This document shows positions 1-8,083 of a DNA stretch of 37,890 bases, one piece after another. The DNA is taken from positions 1 through 37,890 of the forward strand of contig PAGT01000008.1 of the NCBI GenBank assembly GCA_002705485.1. Direction: 5' to 3'. Position numbers and translations under genes: made by a program. Source of the stretch: Flavobacteriales bacterium. GTDB lineage: Bacteria > Bacteroidota > Bacteroidia > Flavobacteriales > Flavobacteriaceae. Position 1 is the first letter of the stretch; the number at the start of each line of letters is the position of its first letter. A model generated the notes under the pieces. That model worked only from the letters and a program-made list of their open reading frames with translations. It did no database searches and was not told where the DNA came from.

Positions 1-4
1 AATT

Positions 5-1159
5 ATGACTGATATCTCTGATTTTAGAATGGTTGCTAAAACTTTTTTTGGACTTGAAGATGTTCTGTCAACTGAATTACTAAAAATAGGTGCAAAAAAC
101 ATTCAAAAGGGTGTCAGAAATGTGAGCTTTACTGGAGATTTAGGTTTTTTGTATAAATGCAATTTATCATTAAGAACTGCAATTAAGATTTTAAAGCCTA
201 TAACAACATTCAAAATCAAGACAAACAGAGAATTGTATTCATCTTTTTATAATTTCCCTTGGGAAGATTATATTTCAATAAATAAAACTTTTTCAATTGA
301 ATCCGTTTTATTTTCAGATTTTTTCTCTCATTCTCTCTATTTTTCTCAAAAAGCCAAAGACGGTATAGTGGATCGATTTAGGAAATTATTCAAAAGTAGA
401 CCAAATATTGATTCTTTAAATCCTGAGATTAAATTGAATATTCATATGAGAGGAAAGGTTTGTACTGTTTCATTGGATTCATCAGGAAAACCCTTAAATC
501 AAAGAGGGTATAGGGTACAAACTAATATTGCTCCAATCAATGAGGTTTTAGCTGCAGGAATTATTCAGCTTAGTGAATGGAATTGTGATTCTGATTTACT
601 TGATCCCATGTGCGGAAGTGGAACTTTTTTGATTGAAGCTGCTATGATTGCTAAGAATTATCCTCCTAATTATAGTAGAAATAATTTTTTATTTCAAAAT
701 TGGAAAGATTTTGATGTAGAATTATTTGATTCAATAAAAAAATCTGTAACAGGAAAGATAAAAAAAATTAACTTTAAAATTTACGGATACGACAGATCTC
801 ATTCTACAGTAAAAAAAGCAGTTTTAAATATTAAGGAAGCTGGTTTCGAAAATTATATTTCCGTAAAAAAAGAAGATTTTTTTAACACAAAGAAGGATTT
901 TGATAAAAAGCTTTACTTGATTTTTAATCCTCCGTATGGGGAAAGGCTAACGGTTAATATTGAATCTTTTTACAAAAACATTGGCGATACATTAAAGAAA
1001 AATTATTCCAATTCAACTGCGAGCTTTATTACATCTAACCTTAAATCTTTAAAGTTTATTGGTCTTAAACATAAAAGAAAAATCAAGCTTTATAATGGAA
1101 AACTCGAAAGTCGGCTTGCCACTTATGAATTATATGAAGGATCTAAAAAAAAGAATTAA
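5..1159 (+). CDS. rlmL: THUMP-domain class I SAM methyltransferase, RlmL-like (23S rRNA m2G)
   Basis: Predicted RNA guanine-N2 methyltransferase of the RlmL/Trm14 type, acting on 23S rRNA in the cytoplasm. The N-terminal ~170 residues look like a ferredoxin-like plus THUMP RNA-binding module. The catalytic half has the SAM loop DPMCGSGTF starting at residue 200 and the target-base motif NPPYGERL at residue 308. At 384 aa it matches the stand-alone Bacteroidota form and lacks the RlmK half that is fused in the 700-aa E. coli protein. The ATG lies only 4 bases from the window edge, but the N-terminus (MVAKTFFGLEDVLSTEL region) is the expected family start, so the gene appears complete. Its stop shares TTAA with the convergent DUF6048 gene. 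Older databases call this family a putative N6-adenine DNA methylase; NPPY fits both, but the THUMP domain favours RNA. The exact target is inferred. Confidence 0.9.
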   Translation: MTDISDFRMVAKTFFGLEDVLSTELLKIGAKNIQKGVRNVSFTGDLGFLYKCNLSLRTAIKILKPITTFKIKTNRELYSSFYNFPWEDYISINKTFSIESVLFSDFFSHSLYFSQKAKDGIVDRFRKLFKSRPNIDSLNPEIKLNIHMRGKVCTVSLDSSGKPLNQRGYRVQTNIAPINEVLAAGIIQLSEWNCDSDLLDPMCGSGTFLIEAAMIAKNYPPNYSRNNFLFQNWKDFDVELFDSIKKSVTGKIKKINFKIYGYDRSHSTVKKAVLNIKEAGFENYISVKKEDFFNTKKDFDKKLYLIFNPPYGERLTVNIESFYKNIGDTLKKNYSNSTASFITSNLKSLKFIGLKHKRKIKLYNGKLESRLATYELYEGSKKKN

Positions 1160-1851
1160 TTTGATTTTTTTTTCTTTTTATAAATTGGAATTTGAAACTG
1201 GATTGTATAGTTTAAACCAACACCTACTTTGTTGTTTTCTAACACCTTATTGAACCCAGGGATATACAGGTTTCTAAAATTATTGGGTTCCTTTTGACTC
1301 AATAGTCTTTTTAACCTTAAGCTTAAACCCATATATGTGTTTCTAAAAACTTCCGCATTAAATCCAAAAATTAATTCAAACCATGTGCCAGTCAAACTTT
1401 TAAACAACTCTGTAGAATTGATTTCGTTTTGACTCCAATATTGATCCTTGTCGTATATTGTAAATGAATTTAGTTGATGTTCAAATTTGGATGAACCCAT
1501 CCTAAAACCTACATAAATTTCATTTTCTAAATCTTTAAAATTATTAAAAACGTTATAGTTTGCACCAACTTTTAAGAAAGATCCTTTTGTGTTAAAATTT
1601 AAAACTTCATTTTCAATTAACTTCTCCTCAGTCCCAATTTCAAAAGCTAAAAATAGTTTATCTAATAGTCTATAATCACCAACAACAACCAAACCTTTAT
1701 AGTCACTTTCTGTTAACATTCGAATTTGTTTTGACAGATCTATTCCAATTTTCATCCCATATGTTGATGTTGTAATTGTATCTTTTTATTTTTGAGAAAA
1801 AACGGATACTACATTAATCAAAATAAAAAAACTAATGATATATTTTAACAT
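1156..1851 (-). pseudogene. DUF6048 outer-membrane-like protein, split by an in-frame TAA after its signal peptide
   Basis: Flavobacterial DUF6048 protein of unknown function, probably a beta-barrel-type exported protein. The mature part is intact as a 199-codon frame (1156-1755) with alternating beta-strand patches and the family-like stretches VVGDYRLLDK, NFNTKGSFLKVGANYN and LLSQKEPNNFRNLYIPGF. Reading upstream in the same frame, an ATG at 1851 starts a good signal peptide (MLKYIISFFILINVVSVFSQK). It is followed at once by TAA (1786-1788), then KDTITTSTYG leads into the mature domain. A one-base change (CAA, AAA or GAA to TAA) would explain it. The 1851 ATG overlaps the end of the DUF6452 gene by 20 bases, as expected for coupled translation. 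Without the signal peptide the 1755 ATG product would stay in the cytoplasm. It is either a recent nonsense mutation or a base error in the assembly. Confidence 0.8.
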
Positions 1852-2317
1852 GAATATTTTCTTCATCTTTTATGCTATAAGTAATGATCTCAGAGTCTAT
1901 AATCCAGTTTTCAATATCATTCTCGATTATTATATTATCAATATCATAATTTGTTATATAACCACAAGCCCTACTAATGTATATCCAGTTGGGATTGTAG
2001 TTGACAAACATTTTATCATTATTTCCAGAATCAACGTTGTCTTCCTCAAAGTTTTTGGTTAAATTAAAAGTCGTTAGGTTTTTATTGTTTATTAATGGTA
2101 TACCAATTGAATCTATTGTTTCGAAAATATAAATTTGATCATTATCTAGTCCTTGTATTTTTAGATTTTCAACTTCTTTTAAATTACCCGAATTTTTATC
2201 GTAAAAACCAATGAGAAGTTTCGGTGTGTCATCAATTTCTGATAAGCATATGTCATCTGGTTCACAGGCAAAGAGAAAGATTAAGATAGTCAGAAAAATA
2301 CTTTTTATTTTATACAA
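1832..2317 (-). CDS. DUF6452 family lipoprotein
   Basis: Small predicted lipoprotein of 161 aa, function unknown. It has a hydrophobic signal with a lipobox ending in FLFAC (Cys18), directly followed by EPDDIC, a cysteine-containing start of the mature protein that I recognise from DUF6452. A second conserved patch is YISRACGYITNYDID near the C-terminus. The start codon is TTG at 2317: an in-frame TGA sits immediately upstream (2318-2320) and no internal Met occurs before the lipobox, so TTG is the only sensible choice. It lies 5 bases after rlmD and overlaps the DUF6048 signal-peptide start, so the three genes form one transcript unit. In flavobacteria I recall the DUF6452-DUF6048 pair as regularly adjacent to rlmD, which suggests a joint envelope role. 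Confidence 0.8.
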   Translation of the reverse strand: MYKIKSIFLTILIFLFACEPDDICLSEIDDTPKLLIGFYDKNSGNLKEVENLKIQGLDNDQIYIFETIDSIGIPLINNKNLTTFNLTKNFEEDNVDSGNNDKMFVNYNPNWIYISRACGYITNYDIDNIIIENDIENWIIDSEIITYSIKDEENIHVKIYH

Positions 2318-2322
2318 TCAAC

Positions 2323-3723
2323 TTAAATTTTAAGTTTCAAAAGTACAACATTTTCGACATGATCTGTATGGGGAAACATATCAATAGGTTGAATTATTTT
2401 AATTTTATATTTATCCAAAAGTAAATCCAAATCTCTTTTTTGTGTTGATGGATTACAACTAACATAGATAATTTGTTTTGGCATGATTTTTAAGAGCTGA
2501 AAGACTACACTTTTATGCATTCCATCTCTAGGTGGATCAGTAATTACTAAATCAGGTTTCCCGTATTTGTTGAATAATTCATCATCTAATATATTTCTCA
2601 TATCACCAACAATGAATTCAATATTTTTAATATTATTAAGATTTGAGCTATCTTTTGCTGAGATCACAGCATCATTTACGCTCTCAATACCAATAACTTT
2701 TTTTGAATCATGAGCAATAAACTGTGAAATTGTTCCCAAACCACAGTATAAATCATAGACTAACTCATTACCATTGAGATTTGCAAATTTCTTTACAACT
2801 TCATAAAGTTTTATAGTCTGATCAATATTGGTTTGAAAAAAAGATTTTGGATAAATCCTGAATTTTAGATTGCTTATTTTTTCTTCAATGTATTCTTTTC
2901 CGCTAAAAATTACAACATCTTGGTCATATATAGAGTCATTTAGTTTTTTATTAATTATGTAACCTAGAGATTTTATTTCAATAAAAGAATTTTTCAAAAA
3001 ATTCATTACAAGGTTAATAGTGGTTTTATCATTTGTACAGAACTGAATAATAACCATAAATTCTCCCTTGGAATTATTTCTAATCATCATTGTTCTCAAA
3101 GATCCACGATTCAGTTTAGGATTGTAAAACGATATTTCATTTTTTATTGCAAAACTTTTAAGATATGTTCTGATTTTATTTGATGGATCGGATTGTAAAA
3201 AACATTCTTGAATGTCTACAACTTTGTTCCACATTCCTGACAGGTGAAAACCAACTCCTCTTCTGTCTTTGATTGATTTGTCACCTTTAATTTCATCCTC
3301 TGTTAGCCATCTGTTATGTGTAAATGAAAATTCTACTTTATTTCTGTAATAGAATTGATTCTCAGACTTTATAATCTTATTAACCTTATTGTCCAAATTG
3401 TAATCATTGAATAAATGCTTTATTTTGTTTTCTTTGAATTTAACTTGTTCATTGTAGCTAATGTTCTGCCATTTACAACCTCCGCAAACACCAAAATGAG
3501 TACATTTTGGTTGAACTCTTTTATCAGAGTATTTGTGAAATTTTTCAATTTTTCCTAAAAAAAATTTTTTTCTTTTTTTGTAGGTTTTTACATCTATTAT
3601 ATCGCCAGGAACTCCATTTTTAACAATTATGACTTTTCCCTCAGGATTTTTACATATTGAATTTCCCTTTGAACCAACATCAATTATTTCTATCTTCTCA
3701 AAAGATAACTTGTCACTTTTCAT
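2323..3723 (-). CDS. rlmD: 23S rRNA (uracil(1939)-C(5))-methyltransferase RlmD
   Basis: SAM-dependent m5U methyltransferase of the RumA/TrmA family, modifying 23S rRNA in the cytoplasm. An N-terminal TRAM domain (about residues 7-63) precedes a 4Fe-4S cluster site with Cys74, Cys80 and Cys83 (CTHFGVCGGC) and a fourth Cys near residue 174. The methyltransferase domain has DLYCGLGTIS (SAM loop), DPPRDGMH and the nucleophile Cys423 in YVSCNPST. The length of 466 aa is normal. The ATG at 3723 begins the leading TRAM strand. It is first in the minus-strand unit rlmD-DUF6452-DUF6048 and divergent from the propeller gene at 3791. RlmC/RlmCD alternatives modify other uracils; the exact position is inferred from the family. 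Confidence 0.93.
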   Translation of the reverse strand: MKSDKLSFEKIEIIDVGSKGNSICKNPEGKVIIVKNGVPGDIIDVKTYKKRKKFFLGKIEKFHKYSDKRVQPKCTHFGVCGGCKWQNISYNEQVKFKENKIKHLFNDYNLDNKVNKIIKSENQFYYRNKVEFSFTHNRWLTEDEIKGDKSIKDRRGVGFHLSGMWNKVVDIQECFLQSDPSNKIRTYLKSFAIKNEISFYNPKLNRGSLRTMMIRNNSKGEFMVIIQFCTNDKTTINLVMNFLKNSFIEIKSLGYIINKKLNDSIYDQDVVIFSGKEYIEEKISNLKFRIYPKSFFQTNIDQTIKLYEVVKKFANLNGNELVYDLYCGLGTISQFIAHDSKKVIGIESVNDAVISAKDSSNLNNIKNIEFIVGDMRNILDDELFNKYGKPDLVITDPPRDGMHKSVVFQLLKIMPKQIIYVSCNPSTQKRDLDLLLDKYKIKIIQPIDMFPHTDHVENVVLLKLKI

Positions 3724-3737
3724 AATATGTAATTGTA

Positions 3738-3767
3738 TTGATATTAAGAGATTATTAATTATATTTA
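3738..3767 (+). promoter_or_regulatory. Putative Bacteroidota-type promoter for the propeller gene
   Basis: TTG (3738-3740), a 19-base spacer and TATATTTA (3760-3767), against the Bacteroidota pattern TTTG-N19-TAnnTTTG with one mismatch in the -7 box. The ATG of the downstream gene is at 3791, giving a leader of about 15-20 bases. In such AT-rich DNA a chance match is possible. Confidence 0.4.
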
Positions 3768-3790
3768 TTAGTCATCAAATTATTTAACTT

Positions 3791-6700
3791 ATGAAAATTT
3801 TATTTAAGACTATTTCCTCAATTTTTTTTATAGTTTTTTTTACTTTATCAATTTATTCACAAAAGAACAAAGAAAATTTTAAAGATGAATCATCTCTTTA
3901 TTCTGGCCTTAAGTTTAGAAGTATTGGACCAGCCTTCATGTCCGGAAGAATTGCTGATATTGCAATTAATCCATCCAATGAGAACGAATGGTATGTGGCC
4001 GTCGGATCAGGAGGTGTTTGGAAAACAACAAATTCTGGAACCACATGGAAACCAATTGCTGATAATATGCCATTTTACTCAACAGGATGTATTGCTGTTG
4101 ACCCAAATAATAATAGTACAATTTGGTTAGGTACAGGAGAGAATGTTGGTGGCAGACACGTAGGAATTGGTAAGGGAGTTTATGTTTCTTATAATGGTGG
4201 AGATACATGGGAAAATAAAGGTTTAAAAAGCTCAGAACATATTTCTAAAATTTTCGTAAGAAGTGATGACTCCAATACATTATTTGTTGCTTCTCAAGGA
4301 CCGCTCTGGTCCTCTGGAGGTGAACGAGGATTGTACAAATCTAGTAATGGGGGAAAGGATTGGAAATTAGTGCTCTCAGGAAATAAATGGACTGGGGTCA
4401 CTGATGTTGTTGTCGATTCTAGAAATGAAGATGTTATGTATGCAGCTACATGGCAAAGACATAGAAATGTTGCTGCCTATATTGGTGGAGGGCCTGGAAC
4501 TAAAATTTTTAAAAGTATCGACGGAGGTGAAAATTGGAAACAATTAAAGGTTGGCTTACCCTCTGGAAAAATGGGAAAAATCGGTTTAGCTATCTCTCCA
4601 ATCAACCCAGATATTTTATATGCAGCTATTGAACTTGATAGAAGAAAAGGAGCTGTTTATAGATCAGCTAACGGTGGAGAAAGTTGGAAAAAAATGTCTG
4701 ATACAGTTTCTGGTGCAACTGGACCACATTACTATCAAGAGTTGGTGGCTTCTCCACATAAATTAGATAAAATATATCTAATGGATGTAAGAGTTCAAGT
4801 TTCTGAGGACGGAGGAAAAACATTTTATCGAATGAATGAGTCCAATAAACACTCTGACAACCATTCAATGACGTTCAAGAAAAATGATCCAAATTATTTA
4901 TTGGTTGGAACAGATGGTGGGATATATGAATCTTTTGACAACACTAATTCATGGAAATTTGTAAATAACCTTCCATTAACTCAGTATTATAAGTTAGCAG
5001 TTGATGATGCATATCCCTTCTACAATATATACGGAGGAACTCAAGATAACAGTACTCAGGGTGGTCCAAGCAGAACTCTTAAAACAGGAGGAATTCAAAA
5101 TAGTGATTGGCACATTATTCTGGGTGGAGATGGTCATCAGCCTGCTACAGAACCAGGTAATCCAGATATTGTTTATGCTCAATCTCAACAAGGTAATTTA
5201 CATAGAATTGATATGACAACAGGTGAGGCTGTTTTTATAAAGCCATATTCTGATCTAGATGAAGATTATGAAAGATTTAACTGGGATTCACCAATTTTGG
5301 TAAGTTCACATGATCCCAAGCGTTTATATTTTGGATCACAACGTGTCTGGCGATCCGATGATAGAGGTGATAGCTGGAAACCACTTTCTGAAGATTTGAC
5401 ATTAAATCAAGAAAGACTGTCACTTCCCATAATGGGTAGAGTACAAAGTTGGGATTCATCTTGGGATTTGTATGCAATGTCAACTTACAACACTATTACA
5501 TCATTGTCTGAATCTCCAGTAAATGAAAATCATTTGTATGTAGGTACTGACGATGGATTAATTCATTTCACAAAGGATGGTGGTTTAAACTGGACAACTC
5601 AAACTGCTGACAAACTTAACCTGCCTAAAAGTTCGTTTATTAATGATATAAAAGCAGATTTACACGATATAAATAAAGCATATGTTGCTTTAGATAATCA
5701 TAAGTTTGGAGACTACAAACCTTATTTATTTAAAACTGAAAATGGAGGTAAGTCTTGGAAATCAATAACAAATGGTTTGCCGGAAGAAACTTTAATTTGG
5801 AGAATAGTTCAGGATCATATTGATCCAAATCTTCTATTCCTAGCTACTGAATATGGGTTATATTTCTCAAACAATCAAGGTGATAATTGGATAAAGTTCT
5901 CTGCAGGTTTACCAACTATTTCAATTAGAGATCTAGCTATACAAAAAAGAGAAAATGACCTAGTATTAGCAACTTTTGGTCGTAGTTTTTACGTTTTGGA
6001 TGACTATTCAGCATTACGCAGTCTTAATTCCGAAAATAGTAAGGAGTTTATGCTTTTTGATATTAAAGAAGCTCTTCAATACACTCCAATCAGATCGAGC
6101 TCAGGGAGCAAAGGAACATCATTCTTTAAATCTGAAAACCCACCATATGGAGCAATATTCACATATAATTTACCAAAATCATATGAAACTCTCAAATCTG
6201 AAAGAATGAAAAAAGAAGCAAAATTGGATAAAGAAAATAAAGATATACCATTTCCGGGTTGGGATAAATTAGATGCAGAATTAAACGAAAAGCCTACAAA
6301 AATTGTATTAGAGATTAGAGATGAAAAAGGTGATTTTGTTGATAGAATAACAGGATCAAATAAAAAAGGATTAAACAGAGTTGCGTGGTCATTAAATAAG
6401 CCGATAGTCACAACAATTAGGACTGATAATTCTTTTGGTGGTTACCGACTTTCAGTTCCGGTTAGCCCTGGTGTTTACAGTGCTACTCTAATGGAATATA
6501 AAGAAGGTAAGTACAGCGCGTTAGCTGAATCGAAGAATTTCAATGTTAAAAGAATAAGAGAAGGTGTTTTAAAAAATCCTAATGAAAGTAAAAAAGAAAG
6601 CTTGATTCAAGATTTTGTAGAATTTGATGTTGATTACAATAAACTCAATCTAAAATTTGATAAAGCCAAAAAGAAGCTATCCAAATTCGACAACGCAATT

Positions 6701-7030
6701 AGGTATGTAGACCCTGTAAACTCAAAGATTAGTGAAAATATTAAATCACTAAATATTCAAATGAACAAATTGAATGCTATGATGAAAGGAAATAAATCTA
6801 AGACAGAACCTGGGGAAAAAGATGATCCGTCAATTTATGATAGGGTTTCCATTTCAATGAGAGGTTTCTACGGAAACACATATGGTCCAACAAAAGATCA
6901 ATTAAAAAGCTTTGAGATTGCTAAAAGACAATGGATGCGGATTAAGCCAGTTATTGAAATGTTTGTAAAAAATGTTGATGAAACTGGTGTTTTGATTGAA
7001 AAAATGGGATCTCCAAAAATTATTGATTAA
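3791..7030 (+). CDS. Secreted Asp-box (BNR/VPS10-like) beta-propeller protein
   Basis: Exported 1079-aa repeat protein, often database-labelled glycosyl hydrolase, VPS10 or sortilin-like; enzyme activity is not shown. A signal peptide ends near IYSQK (residue 24). The body carries about ten Asp-box motifs of the S-x-D/N-x-G-x-x-W type: TNSGTTW, SYNGGDTW (about residue 133), SSNGGKDW, SIDGGENW, SANGGESW, SEDGGKTF, SDDRGDSW, TKDGGLNW, TENGGKSW and SNNQGDNW. These fit one or two propellers spanning about residues 45-740. The last ~340 residues are a beta-rich stretch (EIRDEKGDFVDRITG region) followed by a Lys-rich, coiled-coil-like tail. I see no type IX secretion C-terminal sorting domain and no lipobox, so it is probably periplasmic. 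It is monocistronic; its end overlaps the convergent DUF3810 gene by 11 bases. Role unknown; a partner in peptide or glycan processing is possible. Confidence 0.85.
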   Translation: MKILFKTISSIFFIVFFTLSIYSQKNKENFKDESSLYSGLKFRSIGPAFMSGRIADIAINPSNENEWYVAVGSGGVWKTTNSGTTWKPIADNMPFYSTGCIAVDPNNNSTIWLGTGENVGGRHVGIGKGVYVSYNGGDTWENKGLKSSEHISKIFVRSDDSNTLFVASQGPLWSSGGERGLYKSSNGGKDWKLVLSGNKWTGVTDVVVDSRNEDVMYAATWQRHRNVAAYIGGGPGTKIFKSIDGGENWKQLKVGLPSGKMGKIGLAISPINPDILYAAIELDRRKGAVYRSANGGESWKKMSDTVSGATGPHYYQELVASPHKLDKIYLMDVRVQVSEDGGKTFYRMNESNKHSDNHSMTFKKNDPNYLLVGTDGGIYESFDNTNSWKFVNNLPLTQYYKLAVDDAYPFYNIYGGTQDNSTQGGPSRTLKTGGIQNSDWHIILGGDGHQPATEPGNPDIVYAQSQQGNLHRIDMTTGEAVFIKPYSDLDEDYERFNWDSPILVSSHDPKRLYFGSQRVWRSDDRGDSWKPLSEDLTLNQERLSLPIMGRVQSWDSSWDLYAMSTYNTITSLSESPVNENHLYVGTDDGLIHFTKDGGLNWTTQTADKLNLPKSSFINDIKADLHDINKAYVALDNHKFGDYKPYLFKTENGGKSWKSITNGLPEETLIWRIVQDHIDPNLLFLATEYGLYFSNNQGDNWIKFSAGLPTISIRDLAIQKRENDLVLATFGRSFYVLDDYSALRSLNSENSKEFMLFDIKEALQYTPIRSSSGSKGTSFFKSENPPYGAIFTYNLPKSYETLKSERMKKEAKLDKENKDIPFPGWDKLDAELNEKPTKIVLEIRDEKGDFVDRITGSNKKGLNRVAWSLNKPIVTTIRTDNSFGGYRLSVPVSPGVYSATLMEYKEGKYSALAESKNFNVKRIREGVLKNPNESKKESLIQDFVEFDVDYNKLNLKFDKAKKKLSKFDNAIRYVDPVNSKISENIKSLNIQMNKLNAMMKGNKSKTEPGEKDDPSIYDRVSISMRGFYGNTYGPTKDQLKSFEIAKRQWMRIKPVIEMFVKNVDETGVLIEKMGSPKIID

Positions 7031-8075
7031 CCTTATAGTTAATTAATAAGTTTACAACCGAATTATAGGATTGAATACCCTCTTTTTGATTGTTAATTTT
7101 TAAAAAAGAGTCATAAAATTTTTTAAATAGTGGTTCGAATGGATTTTTATATCTGTTAATTTGTTTTGATGCTTCTGCTATGTTTTTTTTAACTCCAGTG
7201 TTGAGCTCTTTAACTATATTCTTATGATACTCTCTGTTCTGTCTAAAAAGCTCATTTAATAAATAACGTAATGCCTGTACATGTCCACAATATGCTATGA
7301 AATCATTTTGGGATTCTATGCAAGATAATATCCCAACGAAATTGGCTTCATTTTCAGCTGCATAACCTAATTGGTGAGCAATCTCGTGAGATATGGTTGT
7401 CGGCAGGTATAACATTGGTGTATTCTTATTTATTTGCGCTTCCAGTGTAAAAGGGTTAATGTAGCCGCTAAATCCCATATAAGAGTTAATAGTACTAAAA
7501 AGGGAGTTTTTAATATTCTTTGGAATATTATTATGATTTATTAGTTCAATATTTTTCATTGATTTTATCGTTTCATTTTCAATAAGTTTTCTGCTATAAT
7601 TTAAATCGACTCCAATACTATCACTGGGTGAAAGTTTATTATGAAGGTAATTAGTTTGATAAATAATTTTTTTGGTTTTTTTCTCAAGAGAAATCAAGCT
7701 GTAGCTTTTGGTCAATGACAATTTTTCATATAAGTCTATTCGGTGGTAATTTAATCCCCATTGAATTTGAAAAATTAAATAGCTATAGAATAAAAATTTT
7801 CCAATAATTAACAAGTTCTTACGCCTGGTGTTCATTTTTTTTATTCTCGTTAGTACAAGTATTGGTATTATTAGGTATAATAAATCCCCAATGGAAAAGT
7901 TGATTTTTCCCAACAACAGCTCTGAAAAATAATTAGCATGAACAAAATAAAAATTGTGATAATAGTCTTCAATGAAAACAGGATTGTTTTCAAAAACCTT
8001 AACAACAGCAAATATAATTAACCCAAAAACAAAAATATATTCTTTAAAAAAAAATGATATTAATTTTTTGGGCAT
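7020..8075 (-). CDS. DUF3810 membrane protein with HExxH zinc-protease motif
   Basis: Uncharacterised integral membrane protein of 351 aa. Three hydrophobic segments occur near residues 10-28, 60-78 and 88-106, followed by a soluble domain with HEIAH at about residues 230-234 and ENEANFVG about 8 residues later. That layout (HExxH plus a downstream Glu in an ExxA-type helix) resembles gluzincin metallopeptidases. Conserved-looking patches MGFSGYINPFTLEAQ and PMLYLPTTISHE lead into it, and AYCGHVQALRYL follows. It lies 8 bases downstream of the dual prolyl isomerase gene and is probably cotranscribed with it and the NrnA-like gene, hinting at envelope protein quality control. Peptidase activity is inferred from the motif only. 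Its stop overlaps the convergent propeller gene. Confidence 0.82.
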   Translation of the reverse strand: MPKKLISFFFKEYIFVFGLIIFAVVKVFENNPVFIEDYYHNFYFVHANYFSELLLGKINFSIGDLLYLIIPILVLTRIKKMNTRRKNLLIIGKFLFYSYLIFQIQWGLNYHRIDLYEKLSLTKSYSLISLEKKTKKIIYQTNYLHNKLSPSDSIGVDLNYSRKLIENETIKSMKNIELINHNNIPKNIKNSLFSTINSYMGFSGYINPFTLEAQINKNTPMLYLPTTISHEIAHQLGYAAENEANFVGILSCIESQNDFIAYCGHVQALRYLLNELFRQNREYHKNIVKELNTGVKKNIAEASKQINRYKNPFEPLFKKFYDSFLKINNQKEGIQSYNSVVNLLINYKVNQ

Positions 8076-8083
8076 GATTAGTT

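Noticed and set aside
6076..6411. 111-codon minus-strand frame within the propeller gene
   Set aside because: Antisense shadow; no start context or recognisable motif, and the sense frame is clearly coding.
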